Shown one piece after another: positions 1 through 4,867 of a DNA stretch of 5,928 nucleotides. The notes beneath the pieces were generated by a model. The model was not told the origin of the DNA. It was given only the letters and a program-made list of their open reading frames with translations, and did no database searches. Each line of letters begins with the position of its first letter. Positions within the stretch are counted from its first letter, which is position 1. Source of the DNA: Nitrospira defluvii (GTDB taxonomy: Bacteria; Nitrospirota; Nitrospiria; Nitrospirales; Nitrospiraceae); NCBI GenBank assembly GCA_016199015.1, contig JACQHN010000367.1:1-5928 (forward strand), given 5' to 3'. Made by a program: the position numbers and the translations under genes.

Positions 1-2
1 AC

Positions 3-401
3 GTGGAGACGGGGCTGGTGACGATCGATGCGGAGGCGATGGGCAAGGATATCGATCAGTACGGCAAGGTGGCGCTGTACGGGCTTTACTTCGATCACGA
101 CAAGGCGGTGCTGAAGCCGGAATCCAAACCGGCGCTCGTGGAAATCGCCACGCTGCTGAAGGCGCGGCCGACGCTGAACGTCTATGTGGTCGGCCACACC
201 GATTCGACCGGCACGTTTGCCTACAATCTCAAGCTCTCGGCGGATCGCGCCCGCGCGATCGTCGGTGCGCTGGTGAAGAACTATGGGATTGCCTCAGCCA
301 GGCTGGAACCTCACGGCGTCGCCTCGCTGGCGCCGGTGGTGACAAATCAGTCGGACGGGGGGCGGGCCAAGAATCGACGAGTCGAACTGGTGGCGCGGTA
401 G
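3..401 (+). CDS. OmpA-family peptidoglycan-binding protein, C-terminal part (5' partial)
   Basis: The reading frame is open from the first base, so the gene begins upstream; the GTG at 3 is probably internal. The 132 visible residues are almost entirely an OmpA C-terminal domain: an LYFDHDKAVLKPES strand-helix opening, VVGHTDSTG (the Asp that contacts diaminopimelate in this family), NLKLSADRARAIV (the conserved Arg), and a closing GRAKNRRVELV. From the known family, this domain binds peptidoglycan non-covalently and tethers an outer-membrane barrel, lipoprotein or periplasmic module to the wall. The missing N-terminal part would decide which of these it is. The gene ends 50 bp before the next start on the same strand. 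A second OmpA-domain gene lies at 2383-3378, but the N-terminal parts cannot be compared. The domain call is secure and the full architecture unknown. Confidence 0.9.
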   Translation: METGLVTIDAEAMGKDIDQYGKVALYGLYFDHDKAVLKPESKPALVEIATLLKARPTLNVYVVGHTDSTGTFAYNLKLSADRARAIVGALVKNYGIASARLEPHGVASLAPVVTNQSDGGRAKNRRVELVAR

Positions 402-451
402 GGGAGCGAGATGTGGGACGCCGAGTGGGCGCCCCGTCATCAAGGTGGAGC

Positions 452-775
452 ATGCAGGTGAAACCGACCTGGGTCAGGCTCAGCGTCTTCGGCGCGGTTA
501 TGCTCGTGACGTCTTGCACCGGCAAGAATCCCGGGGAGCCCTGCGCGTGGCAGGATTCCGGCTTTACGGCCACACACGACTGTCGAATGGGGAGCTTTTG
601 TCTTCGGTCGGTGTCCTGTCCCGGCGGCAAGCAGGTGAACTATAGCCGTTGCGTGAGCGGGCAGTGCAGCCTGGATCATCCCTGTCCTCCCGGCCATCTC
701 TGTGTGCGGTATAGCGAGAATGTCTCGTACTGCATTCCGGAGCCGGTGTGCGAAGAGGAGCAACGGAGTCCATAG
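452..775 (+). CDS. small Cys-rich secreted lipoprotein
   Basis: This 107-residue protein is not one I recognise by name. The ATG at 452 is preferred because AAGGTGG (442-448) lies just upstream; the frame could open at GTG 413, but that would put 13 poorly hydrophobic residues before the signal peptide. The N-terminus is a lipoprotein signal: positively charged start, hydrophobic core FGAVMLV, and a VTSC lipobox with Cys22 as the lipidated residue. The mature part is short and holds ten further Cys, spaced as PC, DC, FC, SC, RC, QC, PC, LC, YC and VC, with many Gly and Pro. This suggests a small disulfide-knotted domain on the outer membrane or cell surface, similar in style to Cys-rich lipoproteins of myxobacteria. 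It sits between exported proteins on the same strand. Function unknown. Confidence 0.75.
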   Translation: MQVKPTWVRLSVFGAVMLVTSCTGKNPGEPCAWQDSGFTATHDCRMGSFCLRSVSCPGGKQVNYSRCVSGQCSLDHPCPPGHLCVRYSENVSYCIPEPVCEEEQRSP

Positions 776-888
776 TGCCACTCTCGCGGCAGATGTGATG
801 TTACGACGGGCATGTTATCCGAGCGGCACGGATCAGTGAGCACGGTAAGGAATTCATTCACACGTCAGCAGCAAGGGAGGGATTGACG

Positions 889-1731
889 ATGACGCTTGGT
901 CGGCAGAATACGTCTACATGGTGGGTCCTGCTGCTCGTTGGGCTATGGCCGACGCTCGCCGCCGCAGATGAGCCCTCGATAAAGTTGTACAACGTGCCGG
1001 AGGGGCAGATCACCTCCAAGGTTATTGGACCTGGACCGCAAGTCGGCACGGGTACCTTCGCCTTTAGGAAAAACGGCCTTGAGGGGAGACGTGAGACCCA
1101 TACCACCACGCAAATAATGGGCATCACGCAAGAAAACCATAGCGTCGTCTATACAGACGGTCTGTGGATGTACCAGTTCGATCCGGAGAAGAACGAGGCC
1201 ATCAAGCGGAAGAATCCGATGTTTGCGTCCCTTGCGGAGCAAGACCAGCTGGCCCGGCTGAAGAACGGAGAAGCATTCATGAAGGCATTGGGAGGGGTCA
1301 TCACGGGGAAAGACAAGGTCCTCGGTCACGCCTGCGACATTTGGGAGTTGAAACAGTTGATGACGACGACCTGCGTGACGAGCGAATGGTTGGCGCTCTG
1401 GACGAAAAGCGGTATGGGCAACATGGGCATACAGGAGACTGCCACGTCGATCAACATCGGGCCTGTGCCGCCGGGGAGCACGTCGCTGCCGCCGGGCGTG
1501 CGCGTCGTCGAGGGCGCCGATCCGATGGAGCAGCTCCGACAGTTACGGCAACAGAGCCCCGGACGCTCGTCGACTCGGAAAAAGAAAAGCCGGCCGCTGA
1601 CCGCGGAGGAGATGCAGGAGGCGGAGAAGATGCGTGATCAGTTTCAGGGGAAGGATATGAACCAGATGATGGAGTCCATGAAGAAGATGCAGGAACAATT
1701 CAAACCCAAGAGCGGCGCGCCGAGCGAATAA
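889..1731 (+). CDS. exported protein of unknown function, possibly LolA/DUF4412-like
   Basis: The 280-residue protein starts at ATG 889, eight bases after a strong AAGGGAGG (873-880). The TTG at 883 is only two bases from that site and is rejected. Residues 1-26 form a Sec signal peptide (WWVLLLVGLW core, likely cut after LAAA before DEPS). Residues 30-190 alternate in a beta-sheet manner with RRETHTTTQI, VVYTDGLWMYQFDPEKNE and a VLGHACDIWEL segment, then TTTCVTSEWLALW. This order of trait strand, printed-salt phrase and GxxCDIW reminds me of DUF4412/LolA-type folds, which hold lipid or carry lipoproteins; the match is by eye only. Cys149 and Cys162 could pair. The last 70 residues are Met-, Gln-, Lys- and Glu-rich and probably helical (AEEMQEAEKM, MNQMMESMKKMQEQF). 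The next gene starts 27 bp downstream, so cotranscription is likely. Confidence 0.8.
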   Translation: MTLGRQNTSTWWVLLLVGLWPTLAAADEPSIKLYNVPEGQITSKVIGPGPQVGTGTFAFRKNGLEGRRETHTTTQIMGITQENHSVVYTDGLWMYQFDPEKNEAIKRKNPMFASLAEQDQLARLKNGEAFMKALGGVITGKDKVLGHACDIWELKQLMTTTCVTSEWLALWTKSGMGNMGIQETATSINIGPVPPGSTSLPPGVRVVEGADPMEQLRQLRQQSPGRSSTRKKKSRPLTAEEMQEAEKMRDQFQGKDMNQMMESMKKMQEQFKPKSGAPSE

Positions 1732-1758
1732 GCCGCGTCACGCTGAAAGGAGTGCACG

Positions 1759-2211
1759 ATGAACGTTCGACTGGGCATTCACATCACGGCGGGGCTGGGA
1801 CTCTTCTGCGCAGTGCTATCCGGCTGTTCCGATAAATACGTGGATCGACTCATGGATCGGACTTCCCGGAGCGCGGAGCGCCAGGTCGAACAGCGGATCA
1901 ATCAGCGGATCAACCAAGGGATCCATAAGACCATCACTAAGGCCGAAGACTCGGTCGTTTGCGCGGCCACGGATCCGGACTGCATGCACAAGGCCAAAGA
2001 GGCGGGGAAGAAAGTCGTGCTGAGCGGATCTGAAGACTCGCCCGATACCATGAAATGCGCCGCGAGCGACCAGGCCTGTTTGGCTGAAGCCAAGCAATCG
2101 GGCAAGAAGGTGAAGATCATCGACGACGGCGTGCTTCGGTGCAAGGCCACGGATGCCGGGTGCCTCCGTCGAGCCCAAACCTCCGGACAATCCGTGGAGA
2201 TCATCGACTAA
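1759..2211 (+). CDS. lipoprotein with three CX6C repeats
   Basis: This 150-residue protein starts at ATG 1759, six bases after AAAGGAG (1746-1752). The signal peptide ends in the lipobox LSGC, making Cys23 the lipid anchor; Asp25 at position +3 gives no clear rule on retention outside enterobacteria. Residues 26-64 are polar and probably a helix (RQVEQRINQRINQGIHKTI). Residues 66-148 hold three copies of a 23-residue unit (66-88, 98-120, 126-148) with the pattern C-x6-C-x3-A-x3-G-x2-V-x-I/L: CAATDPDC, CAASDQAC and CKATDAGC, followed by AGKKV, SGKKV and SGQSV. Each pair of Cys could form a local disulfide, giving a small modular surface or periplasmic domain. I do not recognise the family. It lies 27 bp after the preceding exported protein, suggesting a common transcript. 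Confidence 0.85.
   Translation: MNVRLGIHITAGLGLFCAVLSGCSDKYVDRLMDRTSRSAERQVEQRINQRINQGIHKTITKAEDSVVCAATDPDCMHKAKEAGKKVVLSGSEDSPDTMKCAASDQACLAEAKQSGKKVKIIDDGVLRCKATDAGCLRRAQTSGQSVEIID
1954..2202 (+). repeat. three in-frame copies of a 69-bp coding repeat
   Basis: The units are 1954-2022, 2050-2118 and 2134-2202, each 23 codons, with linkers of 27 and 15 bases. The protein pattern is much better kept than the DNA, which means the duplication is old and has been under selection for the Cys, Ala, Gly and Val positions. Confidence 0.75.
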
Positions 2212-2348
2212 CCATGAACCGCCCATGCCGCCATGCTCCAATCATGCGCCCTGCGCTTCGACGACGCCTTCGCGCGCCGCTCTGCCTGACGTGGGGTCGG
2301 TGTGGGTCGTTCGCCCTTCACCGGATGACTCTTTCATTCACAACCCCT

Positions 2349-2366
2349 CGCCGGGTTACCCCGGCG
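2349..2366 (+). promoter_or_regulatory. perfect 7-bp hairpin in the leader of the LamG-OmpA gene
   Basis: CGCCGGG (2349-2355), loop TTAC, CCCGGCG (2360-2366) form a GC-only stem in the 171-bp gap between 2211 and 2383. It ends five bases before GGAG (2371-2374), the likely ribosome binding site of the 2383 gene. No T-run follows, so it is a poor intrinsic terminator; an RNA structure near the translation start, or chance in GC-rich DNA, are the alternatives. The rest of the gap (2212-2348) shows no gene or clear promoter. Confidence 0.35.
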
Positions 2367-2382
2367 CACTGGAGAACCAATC

Positions 2383-3378
2383 ATGAACATGACACTCCTG
2401 TTGGTTTCTGGGCTATGCTTCGTTCTGTTGAACGCTCCGGGAGTCGAAAGCCAGGAGTTGGCGGCTTACGCCAAGTACGATTTCGTTCCGGGCGAGAAAA
2501 TCATCTTCGCCGACGACCTGGCCGGAGAAAAGATGGGCGAGTTTCCTTCGCGTTGGAATCTTCTGAGAGGCGGCGCTGAGAATGCGCGGCACGGCGATCA
2601 GAACATCGTCAGTTTCACTCAGGGCAACAATAGAATCGAGCCGCTGATGCGGCAGAAGAATTACCTGCCGGGTATCTTCACCATAGAGTTTGATCTCTAC
2701 TTCCACAAGAAGGGCAATGAAGCGTACTCCGTCGATTTTGGCAAAGCAGGCGCAGTGGAGTTCCGTCCGAGCAAAGTGAGCATGAAGGCGGCCAGCGGAA
2801 CCCCGAAAGGCGGCGCAGACGAGGCAGGCTGGCATCACGTTGCCATTTCGTTCAACACGCGCGCGATGAAGCTGTATATGGATCAAGATCGGATGGTGAT
2901 CATCCCTAACCTGGTGGAAAAGCCCACGGCGTTTTCTCTCACCGCGCTCAGTCATGGCGCGACGAAGGGCTATGCGGCCATGGTGAAAAACGTTCGCGTG
3001 GCCGAGGGTGGGATGGACTTGTACCAGCGAGTCGTCACTGATGGGAAGATCGTGACCCGCGGCATTCTGCTCGATGTCGGGAACGCGACGATCAAGCCGA
3101 CGTCAATGGGAGTCCTGAACGATATCGCGGCCTTGATGAAGGACCACGCCGAGTTGAAGTTCAGTATCGAAGGCCATACGGACGGCGACGGCAGCGACCA
3201 GTCGAATCAAACGCTCTCGGACGCGCGAGCGAACGCCGTGTTGCAGCAACTTGTCTCAATGGGAATCGATGCCGGCCGCGTGACTGCGAAAGGTTGGGGA
3301 GAAGGCAAACCGGTGGACACGAACGAGACACCGGAGGGGAAAGCGAATAATCGCAGAGTTGAGTTTGTGAAGATATGA
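2383..3378 (+). CDS. LamG-like domain fused to OmpA peptidoglycan-binding domain, exported
   Basis: The 331-residue protein begins at ATG 2383, eight bases after GGAG; ATG 2389 is a possible alternative. Residues 1-23 are a Sec signal peptide (LLLVSGLCFVLL, likely cut after GVES), with no lipobox. Residues 30-210 look like a concanavalin/LamG-type beta sandwich: FSRWNL-type opening, LPGIFTIEFDLYFHKKG, and GWHHVAISFNTRAMKLYMDQDRM, the strand pattern common in such domains, which often bind sugars. Residues 221-331 are an OmpA C-terminal domain with SIEGHTDGDG (264-267 is GHTD), NQTLSDARA (Arg282) and ANNRRVEFV. The expected role is a periplasmic or outer-membrane protein that holds the wall by its C-terminus and a glycan or protein by its N-terminus; the ligand is not known. 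It closes the envelope gene run. Confidence 0.88.
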   Translation: MNMTLLLVSGLCFVLLNAPGVESQELAAYAKYDFVPGEKIIFADDLAGEKMGEFPSRWNLLRGGAENARHGDQNIVSFTQGNNRIEPLMRQKNYLPGIFTIEFDLYFHKKGNEAYSVDFGKAGAVEFRPSKVSMKAASGTPKGGADEAGWHHVAISFNTRAMKLYMDQDRMVIIPNLVEKPTAFSLTALSHGATKGYAAMVKNVRVAEGGMDLYQRVVTDGKIVTRGILLDVGNATIKPTSMGVLNDIAALMKDHAELKFSIEGHTDGDGSDQSNQTLSDARANAVLQQLVSMGIDAGRVTAKGWGEGKPVDTNETPEGKANNRRVEFVKI

Positions 3379-3390
3379 GGGGAAGAATTC

Positions 3391-3417
3391 TCAAAAAGAA
3401 TTGGGGTCAAAAAGAAT
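3391..3417. repeat. short direct repeat TCAAAAAGAAT, two copies
   Basis: TCAAAAAGAAT occurs at 3391-3401 and again at 3407-3417, separated by TGGGG. The first copy also takes part in a small hairpin AATTCT-CAAAA-AGAATT (3386-3402) directly after the LamG-OmpA stop codon. It marks the left edge of the gene-poor scar 3379-3952. A duplicated insertion target is possible but cannot be shown from one copy of the locus. Confidence 0.4.
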
Positions 3418-3564
3418 GGCTCTATGCAGATTGGAGTGGGTAAATGAGAGAGGGTGAAGCCCACCAACTCCGCAGCCAGTCTGTGTTTGGTCCCAGGCGG
3501 CGAGACCTCGAATCTTGTCCGAGATCTGTGGCAGACTCCTGGCGGCAGTTGTCCTGGAGGACCC

Positions 3565-3842
3565 ATGAAACAGACTCGGACGCTCTCCGCCTTGTTCTCC
3601 GTTCCAGGATTCCGCGCCCGCAGTCGGCTGCACGGGATCTTTGGCGATCCCCACGCCCGGCTGGTCACCTTGGTTCGGCGAAAAAAACTGCCGTGTGCTC
3701 CGGCTGTGGGACCCGCCACCGCGCCTTCTACGATCGCCAGACGCGCCGAGTGCGGGATACCGATGCCGCGGGCTGGCACCTCTACCTGGCGTTTGAGCAG
3801 CGGCGGGTGGCCTGCTCGCGTTGTCAGGGGGTGAAAGTGGAG
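3565..3842 (+). pseudogene. ISL3-family transposase remnant, N-terminal zinc-finger part, frame-shifted
   Basis: ATG 3565 follows CTGGAGG (3554-3560). The first 41 codons (MKQTRTLSALFSVPGFRARS to VRRKK) are in one frame. At an A7 run (3681-3687) the homology moves to the -1 frame and continues for 52 codons: CSGCGTRHRAFYDRQTRRVR, AAGWHLYLAFEQRRVACSRC and VKVE. The CxxC pairs CSGC and CSRC are the zinc ligands of the ISL3 N-terminal domain, which binds the element ends. A complete transposase is over 400 residues with a DDE core; none of that is present. Homology stops at about 3842, seven bases before an inverted-repeat element. The A7 lies in the correct phase for -1 slippage (CGA AAA AAA), so programmed frameshifting in the ancestor and a plain one-base indel are both possible. 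The copy is dead either way. Confidence 0.75.
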
Positions 3843-3849
3843 TCGAAGA

Positions 3850-3925
3850 TGGGGTCAGTTCTTGACCTTACCCTCAGAGGGCGTCAATGCTTAGCAGAAA
3901 AGTGCAAAGTCAAGAACTAACCCCA
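3850..3925. mobile_element. 76-bp REP/MITE-like inverted-repeat element
   Basis: The left arm TGGGGTCAGTTCTTGAC (3850-3866) and the right arm GTCAAGAACTAACCCCA (3909-3925) match in 16 of 17 positions, with a 42-base interior that carries a smaller palindrome CCCTC-A-GAGGG (3871-3881). Terminal TGGGGTCA is a type of end I associate with REP-like sequences moved by Y1/RAYT transposases, so this is probably a non-autonomous copy. No coding sequence is inside. No clear target duplication is visible at the two flanks. Confidence 0.6.
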
Positions 3926-3975
3926 GTATCTATACTGGCGCGCCGATCCGTCTCAGCTCAAGAACAGATCGGCGC
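3923..3975. other. two hairpins at the 3' end of higA, weak terminator candidates
   Basis: CCAGTAT-CT-ATACTGG (3923-3938) and GCGCCGATC/GATCGGCGC (3940-3948 and 3967-3975, 18-base loop) are both perfect stems. The second includes the higA stop codon at 3953-3955. Read on the minus strand, they lie where a higBA terminator would be expected, and only a weak T-rich stretch follows the first. The first overlaps the right end of the 3850-3925 repeat by three bases. Confidence 0.35.
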
Positions 3976-4381
3976 TGACCTTGAAGCGCTCACTGAGAAT
4001 CTTCACGTGGGAAATCGTCAGCGCGCGCTCCCCGGTGAGAAGTTTTGAGCCCAGGCTCCGATGGACGCCCAGAAGCCGCGCAAGGTCCGCTGCGCTCATT
4101 CCATGCTCGGCGAGGAGCGCGCGAAGGGCGCTGCGTCCACTGATCTTCGGTTCGATTCGGTGACGTGTCCGCTCGTATTCCTCGACGAGGGTGGACAGGG
4201 CATCCAGGTAATCCTCCTGGTCCGGATTCAGAGGATGGCCCGCCATCCGATCGAGAATAGCTACGGCCTGTTTCAGCGTTCGATCATTATGAATAGGACG
4301 CACGGGGTGCAACCCCATCAGCGCATCATACGTTTTGGGAAGAGTGATGCGCCCGGCTTTCTCGAAAAGGGTCTTCGTCAT
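3953..4381 (-). CDS. higA: HigA-type antitoxin with XRE helix-turn-helix
   Basis: This 142-residue protein is the antitoxin of the pair. The start is ATG at 4381-4379, preceded on the minus strand by AAGGAGG (4392-4386) with a four-base gap; the frame stays open upstream to 4723, but that part runs through higB in another frame and is not used. Residues 1-75 form the N-terminal toxin-binding region expected of this family (MTKTLFEKAG, HPVRPIHNDRTL, LNPDQEDYLDALSTLVEEYE). Residues 81-139 are a Cro/XRE-type helix-turn-helix: SGRSALRALLAEHG, MSAADLARLLG, recognition helix VHRSLGSKLL, then GERALTISHVKILSERFKV. Its start overlaps the higB stop as ATGA, so translation is coupled. By family knowledge it neutralises HigB and represses the operon; the 19-bp palindrome at 4688-4706 is the obvious operator. 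Confidence 0.92.
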   Translation of the reverse strand: MTKTLFEKAGRITLPKTYDALMGLHPVRPIHNDRTLKQAVAILDRMAGHPLNPDQEDYLDALSTLVEEYERTRHRIEPKISGRSALRALLAEHGMSAADLARLLGVHRSLGSKLLTGERALTISHVKILSERFKVSADLFLS

Positions 4382-4686
4382 AGGTCCTCCTTCCAACGCT
4401 GCGAGTCGTACTCCGCCTGAGTCAGGAACCGCAGCACGAACACTTTGCGGGTGTTGTAGTGGATGACCGTGACCAGCCGGTACTTGTTGCCACCGATGTT
4501 GAAGATCACGACCGTTCGTCCACTCGACACGGTGACAAGACCAGCGCCGGGAAACGTCCGACGCACATCCGGAACGTGAAACCACTTCGCAGCGCGGGCC
4601 AGAACCAACCAGTGTTCCAGCGACGATTTCGCTTGACGATATTCGGTCCAATAGGTCCGCAGCCGCGTCGATGTAATAATTCTCAC
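4378..4686 (-). CDS. higB: HigB-type mRNA interferase toxin
   Basis: The 102-residue protein starts with GTG at 4686-4684, because an in-frame TAA lies 12 bases upstream and homologues begin MRIIT/MHLIT in the same way. The family core is clear: EHWLVLARAAKWFHVPDVRR, TFPGAG, VVIFNIGGNKYRLVTVIHY (FNIGGNKYR at 62-70), KVFVLRFLTQAEYD and final WKEDL. Known members cut mRNA on the ribosome. E. coli HigB (YgjN) and many relatives have THxEYD where this protein has TQAEYD (Gln90, codon CAG at 4419-4417); whether it remains active is open. The toxin-first order and the 4-bp overlap with higA are typical of higBA. No ribosome binding site lies at normal distance before the GTG, which fits a leaderless mRNA from the promoter at 4695-4723. 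Confidence 0.92.
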   Translation of the reverse strand: MRIITSTRLRTYWTEYRQAKSSLEHWLVLARAAKWFHVPDVRRTFPGAGLVTVSSGRTVVIFNIGGNKYRLVTVIHYNTRKVFVLRFLTQAEYDSQRWKEDL

Positions 4687-4687
4687 G

Positions 4688-4706
4688 TGTAGACATTATG
4701 TCTACA
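4688..4706 (-). promoter_or_regulatory. 19-bp palindromic operator of higBA
   Basis: TGTAGACAT-T-ATGTCTACA is a perfect 9-bp inverted repeat with a single central base. It covers the -10 hexamer and ends one base before the toxin start codon, an ideal place for HigA to block RNA polymerase. The binding by HigA is inferred from position, symmetry and family habit. Confidence 0.75.
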
Positions 4707-4723
4707 TCTCCTCTTGACGTCAA
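4695..4723 (-). promoter_or_regulatory. sigma-70 promoter of higBA
   Basis: On the minus strand TTGACG (4723-4718), a 17-base spacer, then CATAAT (4700-4695) give one mismatch to consensus in each hexamer. A start about seven bases after the -10 falls at or near 4688-4686, that is, at the GTG of higB. The -35 is part of a separate perfect palindrome CTTGACGTCAAG (4713-4724). An upstream start giving an ordinary leader cannot be excluded. Confidence 0.65.
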
Positions 4724-4763
4724 GCACTCGGCACCCTCGGCGCCTGCTGCGAGTCAGGAGGCA

Positions 4764-4833
4764 GTAACTACTCAGGTAGATAGGCTGACGACTGAAGACT
4801 GAAGGCCTTCAGTCTATCTACTTGAGTAGGTAC
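4764..4833. repeat. 70-bp imperfect inverted repeat with nested 20-bp palindrome
   Basis: Arms 4764-4788 and 4809-4833 pair at 22 of 25 positions; mismatched positions are 4767/4830, 4775/4822 and 4784/4813, and the last two become G-U pairs in plus-strand RNA. Inside, 4796-4815 is a perfect palindrome AGACTGAAGGCCTTCAGTCT that competes with the outer stem, and a tandem GACTGAA heptamer occupies 4790-4803. It lies 34 bases past the permease stop and 40 bases from the higBA -35, so it may act as a stop or insulator for minus-strand transcripts, or be a MITE/REP copy. No T-run is present on either side. Confidence 0.75.
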
Positions 4834-4867
4834 CTATCGCGCATGATTCCCTGGCATCGTCTCTCTT

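Noticed and set aside
413..451. GTG 413 as start of the Cys-rich lipoprotein
   Set aside because: It adds 13 residues before the signal peptide and has no good ribosome binding site, unlike ATG 452.
883..888. TTG 883 as start of the DUF4412-like protein
   Set aside because: Only two bases after AAGGGAGG; ATG 889 has ideal spacing.
776..888. Promoter for the 889 gene
   Set aside because: No hexamer pair with proper spacing could be seen in the 113-bp gap, so none is called.
2139..2579. Open frame over the 2212-2382 gap
   Set aside because: Arg-rich, Pro-rich shadow that overlaps two well-supported genes, with no domain.
2413..2955. Long minus-strand open frame within the LamG-OmpA gene
   Set aside because: Antisense shadow of a clear gene in GC-rich DNA; no motif.
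3379..3430. Two TCAAAAAGAAT copies as a CRISPR-like or iteron array
   Set aside because: Only two 11-bp copies with a 5-bp gap; no array, no replication gene.
3207..3779. Minus-strand open frame over the 3' end of the OmpA gene and the IS remnant
   Set aside because: Composition-driven shadow that crosses a real stop region and shows no recognisable domain.
4382..4723. Upstream extension of the higA frame to a start at 4723
   Set aside because: It overlaps higB entirely in another frame, has no family resemblance, and covers the promoter; the ATG at 4381 has AAGGAGG and the known family N-terminus.
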